From positions 1,152,338 to 1,216,337 of the forward strand of contig NZ_CP042913.1 of the NCBI RefSeq assembly GCF_008065115.1: a DNA stretch of 64,000 bases, in the 5' to 3' direction. Origin of the DNA: Bythopirellula goksoeyrii (GTDB lineage: Bacteria > Planctomycetota > Planctomycetia > Pirellulales > Lacipirellulaceae). Positions 52,373 to 63,721 of the stretch are shown in pieces. The first letter of the stretch is position 1, and the number at the start of each line of letters is the position of its first letter. The translations under genes and the position numbers were made by a program. Under the pieces are notes generated by a model. It saw only the letters and a list, made by a program, of their open reading frames with translations, made no database searches and was not told the origin of the DNA.

Positions 52373-52741
52373 TTAACTCTTTTTCGCGCCATAGAGGCTG
52401 CGAGACTGTTTGCGGCCAACGACACCCAGTGTGTCCAAAGCACCACGGACCACGTGATAGCGCACACCTGGCAGGTCACGAACCCGGCCACCTCGCACAA
52501 GCACGATACTATGTTCCTGGAGACTGTGACCTTCGCCAGGGATGTAGACCGTAACTTCCTTTCCATTGGAAAGACGCACACGGGTAATCTTCCGGAGGGC
52601 GGAATTTGGCTTCTTGGGGGTCATCGTACGCACCTGCAGGCAGACACCACGCTTTTGCGGGCACTGCTGCAAGACCGGCGACTTGCTAAACTTGCGCTTC
52701 TTCTTGCGGTTTTTGCGAACGAGTTGGTTAATCGTGGGCAT
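52373..52741 (-). CDS. rpsL: Small subunit ribosomal protein uS12 (Arg at position 88)
   Basis: uS12 (122 residues) lies at the decoding centre and governs accuracy and streptomycin response. From the ATG at 52739-52741 it reads [20 protein letters not shown], with the [20 protein letters not shown] core. Lys43 is kept in TPKKPNSAL, but position 88 is Arg ([13 protein letters not shown]; codon at 52478-52480, CGT), where most bacteria have Lys. Lys-to-Arg at this position (K88R in M. tuberculosis, K87R in E. coli without Met) is a known streptomycin-resistance change. First gene after rpoC in the str order. Confidence 0.97.
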   Translation of the reverse strand: MPTINQLVRKNRKKKRKFSKSPVLQQCPQKRGVCLQVRTMTPKKPNSALRKITRVRLSNGKEVTVYIPGEGHSLQEHSIVLVRGGRVRDLPGVRYHVVRGALDTLGVVGRKQSRSLYGAKKS

Positions 52742-52903
52742 CGACAAGCCTTCTATAGGGGCTGGCTAAAGTATGTAGTGAACCAATCAATTTACCGCAC
52801 CTGCTGGCGGTGTCAACCGTTGCATGAAACAAGCTTCCAGCCTGTTATGACAGCCAAGTTCCCCATTAGATTCACTTGCGGAGAGATGGCTGCCCCTCAT
52901 GAC

Positions 52904-55900
52904 TTATTCATTCTCCTGCGAATCCGTTGGCTTCGGCTCACCATAACCTGCCATCGGATCGTCATCACTCAACGGGCCGGTGTACGGCTGGGGAGTGGGA
53001 GTCCCACCGGGGCTGGCAGGAGACTCTTCGGGGGTCCCCAATAGTGCATCGAGTCCTGAAGGGGCTTCGCTCTGGTAAACAGGTTCACCAGGTGGCGTCT
53101 CTCGGTCTTCGCCGTTGGTGGGCGTCGAATCGCCGCTGCGAGCCTGGAGAGCTGAATCCAACAAGGGGAACGAACGCTCCAACACACGTTCCTTCTCGGC
53201 TGCCAAGGCCTCGAGGGCCTCGGGGTGAATTCGCACTTCGGATTCTTGCACCGTGTGAAAACCAGTACCAGCTGGGATCAAGTGACCCAAAATTACGTTC
53301 TCTTTCAGGCCAACCAGGTAGTCAGTCCTACCCGCCAAGGCTGCCTCAGTGAGAACCTTGGTCGTTTCTTGGAAACTGGCCGCTGAGATAAAGCTGCTAC
53401 TCTGAACGGATGCTTTCGTAATACCCAAGAGTTGTGTACTTGCGGTGGCCATCTTGGGCTTGGCACCCTTGGCCAAATCACCACCCAGAGCCTCGATTTG
53501 GGCATTGGCCTGCTCGAGAACATCCTTCGGTACGATTGCTCCTTCGGCGTATTCACTATCTCCTTGATGGGTTATCCGCAGGCATTGGGAAATCGCGTCG
53601 TTCGCCTGACGGAAATCGAACTTATCGATCACACTGCCGGGCAGTAGGTCTGTGTCGCCAGGCGATTCGACCCGTACCTTACGAAGCATCTGCGAGACGA
53701 TAATCTCGATATGCTTGTCGTTGATCTCCACGCGCTGACTTCGATAAACATTCTGAATTTCGCGAGTCAGATATTGATGTACAGCTTCTTCGCCCGAAAT
53801 ACGCAGAATGTCGTGCGGCACCAAGGGACCATCAACGAGGGCTTCTCCGGCACGAACCTTGTCACCAGCATGGACACGCAAATGCTTGCTATGCGTGACA
53901 AGATGCTCACGCTCGATGCCTGTTTCGCTACGGACGATAATCGAGCGCTTGCCGCGCTTCTTCTCGCCGAGAATCTCTACCGTACCATCAATTTCGGCGA
54001 TAACTGCCGGATCCCGTGGCTTCCGGGCTTCAAAGATCTCGGTAACACGAGGCAGACCGCCTGTGATGTCCTGCGTACCCGACGCTTCGCGAGGTGTCTT
54101 GGCAACCAAGGTACCTGGCGAAATAACCTGACCTTCGTCTACTTCCAAGTGAGCACGTTCGGGCATGTAGTAGAAGTCGAGAATCTTGCCATCTGTTGGA
54201 TCTTCAACGACGACCTGTGGGTGTAAATCGCCTTTGTGCTCCATGATGACGTAGCGTTTCTTACCGCTCGGATCGAGTTCACCGCGAATAGTTTCTCCCT
54301 CAACCAAATCCTCGAAGCGGACCTTACCACCTGTCTCGGCTACAATGGGGATACTGTGTGGATCCCATTCGCAAAGGGTCGCGCCCGGTTCGACGGGTGC
54401 GTTTTCCTTCACGCGAATCACCGCACCAGCCGGAATTTCATACTTCTCGACTTCGCGGCCGCGATCATCCACCAGTGCGATCTCACCATTGCGGGCAAGA
54501 ACAACCAGATTGCCGGCATCGTTAGTTACTGCTTTCAGCCGAGCAAACTTCGCGATACCACCCTTCTTGACCTTGATGTCACTGTCTTCAACATCACGCT
54601 GACCCACGCCACCGATGTGGAAGGTACGCATCGTAAGCTGAGTTCCAGGCTCGCCAATGCTCTGCGCGCCGATGATACCAACGGCCATACCTTCTTCAAC
54701 CATCGAACCGGTTGAGAGGTCCATGCCGTAACACAAACGGCAAACACCCAAATTCGCGTCACAAGTCATGGGGCTACGAACTTGGATTTTCTCCAGGCCA
54801 AGCTCTTCGATCTTACGGGCGATATCGGAAGTGATCATCTCATTTTCCGCCACGATCACTTCGTCGGTAATCGGGTTGACGATGTTAGCGCGACTCACCC
54901 GGCCCTTGATGGACTCGGCCAGACTCACTTCCACTTTTTCGCCGCGATAGATGATTCCCTTCGTGATTCCCTGAGTCGTCTCACAATCATGACATGTAAC
55001 GACCACATTCTGAGCCACGTCAGCCAACTTACGAGTCAAATAACCACTGTCAGCCGTCTTGAGTGCCGTATCAGCGAGACCCTTTCGAGCACCGTGAGTA
55101 CTACTGAAGTATTCAAGTACGGTTAGTCCTTCGCGGAAATTCGCCTTAATTGGAGTTTCGATAATCTTGCCGGACGGCTTGGCCATCAGACCACGCATCC
55201 CACCCAACTGTCTCATCTGCTCAACACCACCACGAGCACCGGAGTGTGCCATCAAAAAGATCGGGTTCACGTATCCATCGGTGCGGAAATCGCTCTCCAA
55301 TCCAGCCATCATCTCTGCGGTAATTTGTTCCCGAGCATGGGTCCAGGCATCGAGTACCTGGTTGTAGCGTTCCACTTCGGTGATCACACCTCGTTGGAAG
55401 AGCTTGTTGAACTTCATGACTGATTTTTCAGCTTCAGCAATGATACGCCCTTTAGACTCTGGAGTAATCAAATCGTCCGTTCCGAACGATAGACCACTAA
55501 GTGTTGCCTGACGGAATCCGAGCTGGTTCATGTCGTCGAGCAATTCGATCGTGGCACGGCGACCGACGAACTCATAGCAGTCGGAGATGACCTTCGCCAA
55601 TTCACTCGATCGCATGGCGACGTTGTAGAAAGGCATGCCCCGGGGGAGAATCATGTTGAAAATGACTCGACCGACCGTCGTATCGATTCTGGCTCCATAG
55701 GCGTTATCGTTGCCACGCTCTTCTCGCAGACAGCGATAGAGCGGCAAGCGGACTTTAATCGCAGCATGAGTTCCTACCTTCCCGGAAGAATAAGCCGTTT
55801 CCACTTCCTCCAAGGAACTGAACACCATGCCGTCACCCTTCGAATCGGGAACGCCCATCGTCAGGTAGTAGCTTCCCATAACGACGTCTTGCGACGGACT

Positions 55901-57397
55901 AATAATCGGAGCCCCGTTAGACGGGCTAAAGATATTGTGAGTGCTCATCATCAGCGTGTGAGCTTCCACCTGGGCCTCAATGGAAAGCGGCAAATGGACC
56001 GCCATCTGGTCCCCGTCAAAGTCGGCATTAAAACCCTTGCAAACCAAGGGGTGCAACGTGATTGCATTCCCTTCCACAAGAGTCGGCTCGAAAGCTTGAA
56101 TACCCATGCGGTGAAGTGTCGGAGCACGATTGAGCAATACTGGATGATTCGTGATCACTTCCTCAAGAATATCCCAAACTTCGTCATCTTTGCGTTCGAG
56201 CATTTTCTTAGCCGATTTGATCGTATCAGCATGCCCCAACTCTTTCAGGCGACGAATAATAAACGGCTGGAAGAGCTCCAATGCGATCTTCTTGGGAAGT
56301 CCACATTGATGCAATTTCAGGCGAGGACCGACTACAATCACGCTACGTGCAGAATAATCGACCCGTTTGCCAAGCAGGTTTTCGCGGAACCGACCCTGCT
56401 TACCTTTGATCATGTCAGTAAGCGATTTGAGCGGGCGATTACTGGAACCCAAGACAGGACGCTTGCATCGATTGTTGTCGAAAAGTGAGTCGACCGATTG
56501 TTGCAACATTCGCTTCTCATTGCGAATGATCACCTCGGGAGCATTGAGGTCCACCAGCTTCTTCAACCGATTGTTGCGATTGATGATGCGGCGGTAGAGA
56601 TCGTTGAGGTCACTCGTAGCAAAATTGCCACTGTCGAGCAGCACCAAAGGTCGCAAGTCGGGGGGTATCACAGGGATGACGTCCAACACCATCCATTCCG
56701 GCTTGTTGTCGCTGTCGCGGATTGCTTCAACCGTTTTGAGTCGATTGATCAGGTCTTTGGCCTTTTGCTTTGAGCCTGTTTCCTTAAGCTCAACTCGCAG
56801 ATCAGCGGAAAGCTTTACCAGATCAAGTCCGTTCAGCAATTTACGAATCGCTTCGGCACCCATGTCGGCGTCAAAAGTTTCGCCGTACTGCTCACGCGCT
56901 GAGCGATACTCTTCTTCGGTAAGAAGCTGTTGTGGTTTTAGGGGCGTGTCACCCGGATCCACTACCACGTAGTCTTGGAAATAAACCACTTTCTCCAAGC
57001 TAGAGGTCTTCATGGCTAGCAGACTGCCCAGTCGACTGGGCATGGCCTTAAAGAACCAGATATGCACGATAGGAGCGGCCAACTCGATATGACCCATCCG
57101 CTTGCGGCGAACGCGGCTGTGCGTCACTTTGACGCCACAACGGTCGCAGATCATGCCCTTATATTTCATGCCGCGGTATTTGCCGCAGGCGCATTCCCAG
57201 TCCTTTTCTGGACCAAAGATTCGTTCGCAAAACAATCCGTCCTTCTCAGGTCGGTAGGTACGGTAATTAATCGTCTCCGGCTTCTTTACTTCGCCAAACG
57301 ACCAACTGCGGATGTCGTGGGGGCGAGCCAGGCTGATCTTCACCGAACCGTAATCGTTGACACGGTCGTAATTCGAACTCTCTAGAATATTACTCAT
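52904..57397 (-). CDS. rpoC: RNA polymerase beta' subunit
   Basis: The 1497-residue beta' subunit holds the catalytic Mg2+ site. It begins [20 protein letters not shown], has the first zinc site [20 protein letters not shown], the catalytic [19 protein letters not shown], and a second Cys cluster ([20 protein letters not shown]). The C-terminal tail of about 65 residues is Pro/Glu/Asp-rich ([20 protein letters not shown]) and looks lineage-specific. It is transcribed after rpoB, 59 nt apart. Confidence 0.98.
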   Translation of the reverse strand: MSNILESSNYDRVNDYGSVKISLARPHDIRSWSFGEVKKPETINYRTYRPEKDGLFCERIFGPEKDWECACGKYRGMKYKGMICDRCGVKVTHSRVRRKRMGHIELAAPIVHIWFFKAMPSRLGSLLAMKTSSLEKVVYFQDYVVVDPGDTPLKPQQLLTEEEYRSAREQYGETFDADMGAEAIRKLLNGLDLVKLSADLRVELKETGSKQKAKDLINRLKTVEAIRDSDNKPEWMVLDVIPVIPPDLRPLVLLDSGNFATSDLNDLYRRIINRNNRLKKLVDLNAPEVIIRNEKRMLQQSVDSLFDNNRCKRPVLGSSNRPLKSLTDMIKGKQGRFRENLLGKRVDYSARSVIVVGPRLKLHQCGLPKKIALELFQPFIIRRLKELGHADTIKSAKKMLERKDDEVWDILEEVITNHPVLLNRAPTLHRMGIQAFEPTLVEGNAITLHPLVCKGFNADFDGDQMAVHLPLSIEAQVEAHTLMMSTHNIFSPSNGAPIISPSQDVVMGSYYLTMGVPDSKGDGMVFSSLEEVETAYSSGKVGTHAAIKVRLPLYRCLREERGNDNAYGARIDTTVGRVIFNMILPRGMPFYNVAMRSSELAKVISDCYEFVGRRATIELLDDMNQLGFRQATLSGLSFGTDDLITPESKGRIIAEAEKSVMKFNKLFQRGVITEVERYNQVLDAWTHAREQITAEMMAGLESDFRTDGYVNPIFLMAHSGARGGVEQMRQLGGMRGLMAKPSGKIIETPIKANFREGLTVLEYFSSTHGARKGLADTALKTADSGYLTRKLADVAQNVVVTCHDCETTQGITKGIIYRGEKVEVSLAESIKGRVSRANIVNPITDEVIVAENEMITSDIARKIEELGLEKIQVRSPMTCDANLGVCRLCYGMDLSTGSMVEEGMAVGIIGAQSIGEPGTQLTMRTFHIGGVGQRDVEDSDIKVKKGGIAKFARLKAVTNDAGNLVVLARNGEIALVDDRGREVEKYEIPAGAVIRVKENAPVEPGATLCEWDPHSIPIVAETGGKVRFEDLVEGETIRGELDPSGKKRYVIMEHKGDLHPQVVVEDPTDGKILDFYYMPERAHLEVDEGQVISPGTLVAKTPREASGTQDITGGLPRVTEIFEARKPRDPAVIAEIDGTVEILGEKKRGKRSIIVRSETGIEREHLVTHSKHLRVHAGDKVRAGEALVDGPLVPHDILRISGEEAVHQYLTREIQNVYRSQRVEINDKHIEIIVSQMLRKVRVESPGDTDLLPGSVIDKFDFRQANDAISQCLRITHQGDSEYAEGAIVPKDVLEQANAQIEALGGDLAKGAKPKMATASTQLLGITKASVQSSSFISAASFQETTKVLTEAALAGRTDYLVGLKENVILGHLIPAGTGFHTVQESEVRIHPEALEALAAEKERVLERSFPLLDSALQARSGDSTPTNGEDRETPPGEPVYQSEAPSGLDALLGTPEESPASPGGTPTPQPYTGPLSDDDPMAGYGEPKPTDSQENE

Positions 57398-57456
57398 ATT
57401 TGTCCTCGAAGGAAAATTTGCAAATCATACAATTGCAATTTGCAATCCAGATCTTC

Positions 57457-60400
57457 CTACAACTGTTGCCGTTTTTCCAATTGCATATTCAGGCCCAGGC
57501 CACGAATTTCATTTGTCAGCACATCGAAACTCGCAGGCGTGCCGGCTTGCAACGTGTTTTCACCCTTAACCATCGATTCGTAAATCTTCGTGCGGCCTTC
57601 AACGTCGTCGCTCTTGACCGTGAGCAACTCCTGGAGGATGTAGGCTGCACCGTAGGCCTCCAACGCCCACACTTCCATTTCACCAAATCGCTGGCCACCA
57701 AAGCGGGCCTTGCCGCCCAGTGGTTGCTGTGTGATGAGTGAGTAAGGGCCAGTACTCCGGGCATGGACCTTGTCGTCGACCAAGTGATGTAGCTTGAGCA
57801 TGTAGATGTAACCCACCGTGGTTTCTTGCTCAAATCTCTCGCCCGATCGACCATCGAAAAGCTTAGCCTTACCATGGCGAGGAAGACCGGCTTCTTCCAA
57901 GCAGTCGTTGATCTGCTCTTCGGTTGCACCATCGAAAACCGGCGTGATCGCCCGGAAGCCGAGCTTGGCACCGGCCCAACCGAGATGCGTTTCCAGAATC
58001 TGGCCGACATTCATACGACTCGGAACACCCAACGGATTGAGCATGATCTGAATCGGTGTGCCATCTTCCAAGAAAGGCATGTCCTCGATGGGCAGAATTT
58101 TCGAAATCACACCCTTGTTTCCGTGGCGACCAGCCATTTTGTCGCCGACGGAGATGACCCGCTTGGTGGCAATGTAAACCTTCACCATTTGCAACACACC
58201 GCTGCGAAGTTCATCACCCCGTTTCATGGAGTTGAGCTTGCGATCACGCTGATCGATGGCTTCCTCGACAGCCGGCCACATGGTCTTGTAAACCCTTTCG
58301 ACATCCTTCTGTCGCTGTGGACTGCGAATCTCGATTGCGTCTAAGCGGAAACGATTCGCAAGATCAGCAATAAACTGCGGCTCTTGGTTGTGTATCTGCT
58401 CATTGCCTTCTTCATCGGTAAGCTTCTTTTGAAGAACCTTTTCGATCTCAAGCACCATCTCGGTAAATTTGGCAGCGATCTCTTCGTTGCCTTCTTTCTC
58501 GGCAGTCTTGAGAGACTTCTCAAAGAGCTTGCGCTCTTCCTCAGCCAAGCTCATCCTGCGCGAGAATTTCTGCGTGTCGATTACGATCCCTTCAATGCCT
58601 GATGACACTTCAAGAGAATCGTTCTTCACATCCTCGCCAGCACGACCGAAAATGGCATGCAATAGCTTCTCTTCAGGGGTCAGCTCTGTTTTGGACTTCG
58701 GAGACACCTTACCTACGAGAATGTCACCCGGTTCGACATAGGTGCCAATTTGCACAATGCCATTTTCGTCGAGATTACGGAGAGCTTTTTCGCTGACGTT
58801 TGGAATGTCACGAGTAAATTCTTCGCGGCCTAGCTTGGTTTCGCGGATCTCAACATCGAACTCCTCGATGTGAATTGACGTGTAGGTGTCATTACGAACC
58901 AACTCCTCGCTGATGATGATCGCGTCCTCAAAGTTGTAGCCCTCGTAGGACATGAAAGCGACAAGCACATTGCGCCCCAGAGCCAAGTCACCTTTGAACG
59001 TGGCAGCACCATCGGCAATCACATCCCCTTTTTCCACTTTGTCACCAACACGAACCAGCGGCTTCTGGTTTTGACAAGTCCGCTCGTTGAGGCCAACGAA
59101 CTTACGCATATGGTGTACTTCCGGGCCAATTTCGATGCGATCGGCATCGACGTAAGTCACCGAACCCTTGTGCCCTGCTCTTACGAGCATACCGGAGTGG
59201 CGAGCCACGTCACGCTCTAGCCCCGTACCAACCACCGGAGGATCAGCAAGCAGAAGTGGCACTGCTTGACGCTGCATATTGGAGCCCATTAAGGCACGGT
59301 TGGCGTCGTCATGCTCCAGGAACGGAATCAAGCCTGCCGAGACTCCAATCATTTGGCTGGGAGCCACATCGGTAAATTCAATCTGATCGATCGGCACGAG
59401 CACGAAGTCTGACTTGTAACGAGCCACCACTGTATCGCCCTGAATCATGCCGTCTTTGACAGGCACGTCAGCCGAGGCAACATAGGCGTCAGACTCTTGA
59501 TCTGCTCGCAACCAAACAACTTCGTCTGTGAGCTTTCCACTCTTCACTCTCCGATATGGAGTAATCAAGAACCCATACTCATCCACGGAGGCATACATGG
59601 CCAGACTAGAAATCAAGCCAATGTTGGTACCTTCAGGCGTTTCAATCGGGCAAATACGGCCGTAGTGCGAAATGTGTACGTCACGCACTTCGAAGCCAGC
59701 ACGCTTGCGATTCAAACCACCAGGGCCCAAGGCGGACAAACGACGCTCGTGGGTCAACATTGACAGCGGATTCGTTTGGTCGACAACCTGAGAGAGCTCA
59801 CCCCGGCCAAAGAAATAATCAATCGCTGCCGAAATGCTCTTGGGATTGATGAGGCTTCGTGGAGTAATATCGTCGGCGTCCTTGAGACTCATCCGCTCTT
59901 GGACAGTGCGACGTAGCTTGAGAAAACCCTTGCGGATTTCATCGCTTGCCAGTTCATCAATCGTCCGCAATCGACGATTCCCCAAGTGGTCGATATCGTC
60001 GACCTCTACTGATTTGTCGCCACTAGCCAGACCCAACAAGTAACGAATTGCAGCCAACAGATCCTCAGGACGAAGGACCATATCGGTCTCCGGAACATTG
60101 ATTCCGAGCTTACGATTCATCCGGAAGCGGCCCACGCGTCCCAACCGATAGCGATTGGAATCGAAAAACTTCTCGTTGAAAAGTTGGCGTGCCTTCTCCA
60201 GCTGCGGGGGATTACCTGGTCGCAGGCGCTGATAAATCCTCAAGAGAGCTTCTTCATGGCTCGACGTGTTGTCGTCTGCCATCGCGTTGAGCAAGTGAGG
60301 AGTCTTCGGTAGCTCCATCACCTCAACACTCTTAACGCCGGAAGTACAGATTACTTCGGCGATATTCTTGGTGATTCGCTGACCACCTTCAATAATGATT

Positions 60401-61173
60401 TCACCAGCTCGTTCACTCCCGACAGGATAGACGATGTCGCCTACGGCAATCTGACTTTCAATTTTGGCAGCGCTGCGGCCGTCGACAATCTTCTGCTTGC
60501 TGGTCTCGTAAAACTGCTTAAGAATGTCAGCATCCAGGCTGAGCTCGGGGCTCATGGCGCGCAGTAGGGTTACCGCGGAGAACCGTCCGCTCTGATCGAT
60601 TCGGACTGTGATGCTATCCTTTTTGGTCGTGTTGAGTTCGATCCAACTACCACGCTCAGGAATAACACGGCAGCTATGAATGCGACGATCACCTGCATCA
60701 AGTTCGGATACGAAATCGATACCAGGACTGCGATGCAACTGACTCACGACGACGCGCTCAGCACCATTGATAATGAACTCGCCACCACCAAGCATGATAG
60801 GCAGATCACCCAGGTAGACTTCTTCCTCTACCGGCTGATCCTTCACCAAACGGAGCCAGATCCGGAAGGGGCGCCCATAGCTCAAACGCAATTGGCGACA
60901 TTCCGCAGGATTGTAGCGTGGCTTCCCTAGATCATAGCGGAGATACTCCAGGCGAATCGTCTTGTCGTAGCTCTCAATGGGGAAGATCTCACGCAATACA
61001 CCTTCCAGACCGTCATCTTTGCGCGCAATGGTGCTAGTTCCGTCATATTGAAGGAACCGTGCATAAGATTCGGTTTGAATTTTGGTGAGGTCGGGAATGT
61101 CGTAGCCAATTCGGGCACTGCCGAAGGCGCGGACGGAATCAGTCTGCAAGCGTCGTTGGGCCGGGACTGCCAT
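57457..61173 (-). CDS. rpoB: RNA polymerase beta subunit
   Basis: The beta subunit, 1238 residues from the ATG at 61171-61173 ([20 protein letters not shown]); an in-frame TTG at 61323 would add an unrelated extension. The rifampicin-pocket segment [20 protein letters not shown] and [20 protein letters not shown] keeps the main contacts (Gln513, Asp516, His526, Arg529 and Ser531 equivalents, E. coli numbering). Core motifs [20 protein letters not shown] and [19 protein letters not shown] are clear. A 293-nt leader separates it from rplL. Confidence 0.98.
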   Translation of the reverse strand: MAVPAQRRLQTDSVRAFGSARIGYDIPDLTKIQTESYARFLQYDGTSTIARKDDGLEGVLREIFPIESYDKTIRLEYLRYDLGKPRYNPAECRQLRLSYGRPFRIWLRLVKDQPVEEEVYLGDLPIMLGGGEFIINGAERVVVSQLHRSPGIDFVSELDAGDRRIHSCRVIPERGSWIELNTTKKDSITVRIDQSGRFSAVTLLRAMSPELSLDADILKQFYETSKQKIVDGRSAAKIESQIAVGDIVYPVGSERAGEIIIEGGQRITKNIAEVICTSGVKSVEVMELPKTPHLLNAMADDNTSSHEEALLRIYQRLRPGNPPQLEKARQLFNEKFFDSNRYRLGRVGRFRMNRKLGINVPETDMVLRPEDLLAAIRYLLGLASGDKSVEVDDIDHLGNRRLRTIDELASDEIRKGFLKLRRTVQERMSLKDADDITPRSLINPKSISAAIDYFFGRGELSQVVDQTNPLSMLTHERRLSALGPGGLNRKRAGFEVRDVHISHYGRICPIETPEGTNIGLISSLAMYASVDEYGFLITPYRRVKSGKLTDEVVWLRADQESDAYVASADVPVKDGMIQGDTVVARYKSDFVLVPIDQIEFTDVAPSQMIGVSAGLIPFLEHDDANRALMGSNMQRQAVPLLLADPPVVGTGLERDVARHSGMLVRAGHKGSVTYVDADRIEIGPEVHHMRKFVGLNERTCQNQKPLVRVGDKVEKGDVIADGAATFKGDLALGRNVLVAFMSYEGYNFEDAIIISEELVRNDTYTSIHIEEFDVEIRETKLGREEFTRDIPNVSEKALRNLDENGIVQIGTYVEPGDILVGKVSPKSKTELTPEEKLLHAIFGRAGEDVKNDSLEVSSGIEGIVIDTQKFSRRMSLAEEERKLFEKSLKTAEKEGNEEIAAKFTEMVLEIEKVLQKKLTDEEGNEQIHNQEPQFIADLANRFRLDAIEIRSPQRQKDVERVYKTMWPAVEEAIDQRDRKLNSMKRGDELRSGVLQMVKVYIATKRVISVGDKMAGRHGNKGVISKILPIEDMPFLEDGTPIQIMLNPLGVPSRMNVGQILETHLGWAGAKLGFRAITPVFDGATEEQINDCLEEAGLPRHGKAKLFDGRSGERFEQETTVGYIYMLKLHHLVDDKVHARSTGPYSLITQQPLGGKARFGGQRFGEMEVWALEAYGAAYILQELLTVKSDDVEGRTKIYESMVKGENTLQAGTPASFDVLTNEIRGLGLNMQLEKRQQL

Positions 61174-61466
61174 AGGGCGGGCTGCTCCGATATCACGAGT
61201 GATTGTGAAAAAAGCGACAACAGCACGCCGTGCCACCGACGAGCGGCAGGCGGACCATGTGACGCCGAGCAAAACCAAGGGAAACGCACTGGGATGCGTT
61301 TGTGTGAAAACAGCGGTCGACAACTCTCCGTGCTATCGCTGCCATTTCCTCCCCTTGGTACCAGGAATTCGTTCTTGGGAATTCGCTACGAAATCGCGCA
61401 GAGCGAACCGCCCGAGGACCCTCAATTAGTGAGGACACAACGGGCTTATGCTCCGCTTGAACTTAT
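61174..61466. other. rplL-rpoB spacer
   Basis: A 293-nt spacer, longer than others in the cluster. It contains a possible short ORF, 61193-61345 on the minus strand (50 codons, ATG with GGGGAGG two to three bases upstream), ending 19 nt before rpoB. In E. coli the equivalent spacer holds an attenuator and an RNase III site; no clear T-tract terminator was seen here. Confidence 0.4.
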
Positions 61467-61877
61467 CTACTTGATCGCGGCTGTAGCGCCAGCCCCTTCC
61501 AACTCGGCCTTGGCCTTTTCCGCGTCCTCTTTGGAAACACCTTCTTTGACCTTGCTAGGAGCGGCCTCGACGAGATCCTTGGCTTCTTTCAAACCCAAGC
61601 CAGTCGCGCTTCGCACGACCTTGATGACCGCGATCTTGTTTCCACCAACGGCTTCGAGCACGACGTCGAATTCCGTCTGCTCTTCAGCTGCGGCAGCACC
61701 GCCAGCATCTCCGCCACCGGCTGCCATGACCACGCCACCACCGGAAGCTGGCTCAATACCGTAGGTGTCCTTCAGGTAATCGCTCAATTCCTTGGCTTCT
61801 TTAAGGGTCAACGCGACAATCTTGTCGCCCATCTCTTTGGTTGCTGCAGAAACCTCTGCTACTGCTTCATCACTCAT
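61467..61877 (-). CDS. rplL: Large subunit ribosomal protein bL12
   Basis: bL7/L12 (136 residues) forms the flexible stalk that recruits translation factors. The Ala/Gly hinge is at [20 protein letters not shown]; the C-terminal domain reads [20 protein letters not shown] and [20 protein letters not shown]. Slightly longer than the typical 120-130 residues because of the N-terminus and hinge. It follows rplJ. Confidence 0.97.
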   Translation of the reverse strand: MSDEAVAEVSAATKEMGDKIVALTLKEAKELSDYLKDTYGIEPASGGGVVMAAGGGDAGGAAAAEEQTEFDVVLEAVGGNKIAVIKVVRSATGLGLKEAKDLVEAAPSKVKEGVSKEDAEKAKAELEGAGATAAIK

Positions 61878-61949
61878 ATCTATCTATCCTTTCTCGCTAT
61901 AGGAGGGCCCGTCGGCCCAAAATTCGCTGACTTGTTGTTGACTGGAAAA

Positions 61950-62465
61950 CTATTCCTCGCTCTTCTTTTTCACCTGACTGGCAAGCTTGGCGCCTGGGCT
62001 CAGCAACTGAGCAGAAAGCGTTGCTCCAGGACTTAGAATCTGACCCAGTAGAATACTGAGCTGTTCTTCACGGCTTGGCCATTTGCTGACAGCCTTAACA
62101 TCATCGGCAGTCAGTTTGGCACCATCCATCACGCCACCCTTAGGGGCAAAGGGCTTATACTTGGCATCCTCTGCCAGGCGGGTGACTTCCTTGGCAAGCG
62201 AAACGACATCCTCGCCGCCCCAAATAAGCGCCAAAGTCCCCTCGGACCCTTCAAAAGCCGGAGCTAGCGCCGTCCCATCGGTTGCGCGTCGCGCCAAACT
62301 ATTCTTCACGACCAGCAGATGCATGTTCTTTTGTCGCAATTGCTTGCGTAGCTCAACGTTGCTGTTCGCTTCCATACCCACAACATCTACCAACAAAGCA
62401 TCCGTGACGCCGTCGAAACGGCTCTTTAATTCGTCAGTGATCAAATCTTTTACGTACTTGCTCAT
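61950..62465 (-). CDS. rplJ: Large subunit ribosomal protein uL10
   Basis: uL10 (171 residues), base of the L12 stalk. It begins MSKYVKDLITDELKSRFDGV and has the central KNMHLLVVKNSLARRATDGT and a helical C-terminus (LLGQILSPGATLSAQLLSPG) that binds L12 dimers. Order rplA-rplJ-rplL as usual; leader autoregulation could not be assessed. Confidence 0.95.
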   Translation of the reverse strand: MSKYVKDLITDELKSRFDGVTDALLVDVVGMEANSNVELRKQLRQKNMHLLVVKNSLARRATDGTALAPAFEGSEGTLALIWGGEDVVSLAKEVTRLAEDAKYKPFAPKGGVMDGAKLTADDVKAVSKWPSREEQLSILLGQILSPGATLSAQLLSPGAKLASQVKKKSEE

Positions 62466-62517
62466 GGCACTTGCTTAATTGGATTTTAGAGGATTAATTC
62501 CAGGAAGGGATTCGAGG

Positions 62518-63195
62518 CTAGACTGCTAACGGGACGCTGGGACTCATGGTACCACTAATGTGGGCTGACCTTACGTAAGTACCCTTTGATGACGACGGCT
62601 TCAAATTCAAAATTGTGTTCACAAAGGCCTGGATGTTTTCAACCAGCTTCTCGGCCTCAAAATCCATCTTGCCCACGATCGCCTGAACGTTGCCACCCTT
62701 GTCGTTACGAAATTCAACCTTCCCTGCTTTATATTCGCCAATGGTCTTGGCAACATCGGGAGTCACCGTCCCAGCGCGCGGTGAAGGCATCAAACCTCTC
62801 GGACCCAGAACTCGCCCTAGCGGACCGACGACTTTCATCATGTCCGGAGTCGCAATACAGACATCGAAATCGGTCCAACCCCCAAGTATTTTCTTTGCCA
62901 GATCCTCGTCACCCACTTCGTCTGCTCCCGCTTCACGAGCTGCATCCGCTGCGGGACCTTTGGCAAAGACAATCACTCGCTGCACTTTTCCAATTCCATG
63001 GGGCAGAACTATCGAACCTCGGACTATTTGATCAGCCTGCGTGTGATCGACTCCCAACCGCATGGCAATCTCTACTGATTGCACAAACTTGGTTCCGTCG
63101 AATGTTTTCAACACATCGACAGCTTCTGAAATTGGCAAAGGCGCCTGGGGACGCTTTTCGCTCAGGCTCTTCATTCGTTTTGCTAGTTTTGGCAT
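62518..63195 (-). CDS. rplA: Large subunit ribosomal protein uL1
   Basis: uL1 (225 residues) is the mobile L1 stalk protein at the E-site. Recognised by [20 protein letters not shown] and [20 protein letters not shown] plus [20 protein letters not shown]. It lies between rplK and rplJ. Confidence 0.97.
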   Translation of the reverse strand: MPKLAKRMKSLSEKRPQAPLPISEAVDVLKTFDGTKFVQSVEIAMRLGVDHTQADQIVRGSIVLPHGIGKVQRVIVFAKGPAADAAREAGADEVGDEDLAKKILGGWTDFDVCIATPDMMKVVGPLGRVLGPRGLMPSPRAGTVTPDVAKTIGEYKAGKVEFRNDKGGNVQAIVGKMDFEAEKLVENIQAFVNTILNLKPSSSKGTYVRSAHISGTMSPSVPLAV

Positions 63196-63225
63196 GATAT
63201 GCTTCGCTTACTTTGTTTTGTAACT

Positions 63226-63241
63226 GCCCGTTGAAGCGGGC
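63226..63241. repeat. Spacer hairpin between rplK and rplA
   Basis: GCCCG-TTGAAG-CGGGC forms a short hairpin in the rplK-rplA spacer, one of the CGCTNAAGCG-like group. Confidence 0.5.
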
Positions 63242-63249
63242 TGGGCCGG

Positions 63250-63675
63250 CTAACCTTCTATTTCGAGACCCATGCTGCGGGCTGTACCAGCTATCATTTG
63301 AACCGCGCTGTCCAAGTCGCTGGCGTTTAGGTCATTCATCTTCGTATTGGCAATTTCTTCCATTTGGGCATGCGTGATTTTTCCTACTTTGACCTTGTGA
63401 GGAACGCCCGACCCTTTAGCCAAGCCAACGGCCTTCTTCAAAAGGACGGCAGCTGGAGGACTCTTGGTGATGAAGTCAAACGAGCGATCATTGTAGACAT
63501 TGACGACTACCGGGATCATCATTCCGCCAGCTTCGCGTGTCTTGTCGTTGAACGCCTGGACAAATTGACCCAAGTTCACACCATATTTTCCCAAGGACGT
63601 ACCAACAGGAGGGGCAGGAGTGGCTTGACCACCCGGGATCTGGAACTTGGCGGTACCTACTAGTTGCTTTGCCAT
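63250..63675 (-). CDS. rplK: Large subunit ribosomal protein uL11
   Basis: uL11 (141 residues), the GTPase-centre protein bound by thiostrepton and needed for RelA activation. It begins [20 protein letters not shown] and has [20 protein letters not shown]; the C-terminal RNA-binding part ends [13 protein letters not shown]. It follows nusG in the standard order. Confidence 0.97.
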   Translation of the reverse strand: MAKQLVGTAKFQIPGGQATPAPPVGTSLGKYGVNLGQFVQAFNDKTREAGGMMIPVVVNVYNDRSFDFITKSPPAAVLLKKAVGLAKGSGVPHKVKVGKITHAQMEEIANTKMNDLNASDLDSAVQMIAGTARSMGLEIEG

Positions 63676-63699
63676 GATTTTTGCTCGGGTTCTAATTTA

Positions 63700-63719
63700 C
63701 TGGCCGCTAATGCGACCAG
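63700..63719. repeat. Spacer hairpin between nusG and rplK
   Basis: CTGGCCGC-TAAT-GCGACCAG pairs at seven of eight positions, immediately after the nusG stop codon in transcription direction. It belongs to the small-hairpin group seen at 40520. Confidence 0.5.
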
Positions 63720-63721
63720 CC

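Noticed and set aside
55766-56488. 240-codon plus-strand frame antisense to rpoC
   Set aside because: Shadow of rpoC; the sense strand carries highly conserved motifs.
59680-59800. Rifampicin resistance changes in rpoB
   Set aside because: The main contact residues (Gln513, Asp516, His526, Arg529 and Ser531 equivalents) are kept; only a Phe514 to Val and other neighbouring differences are present, which are not enough for a claim.
61174-61323. In-frame TTG start that would extend rpoB by 50 residues
   Set aside because: The extra residues do not resemble RpoB; the ATG at 61173 is followed by the expected N-terminus.
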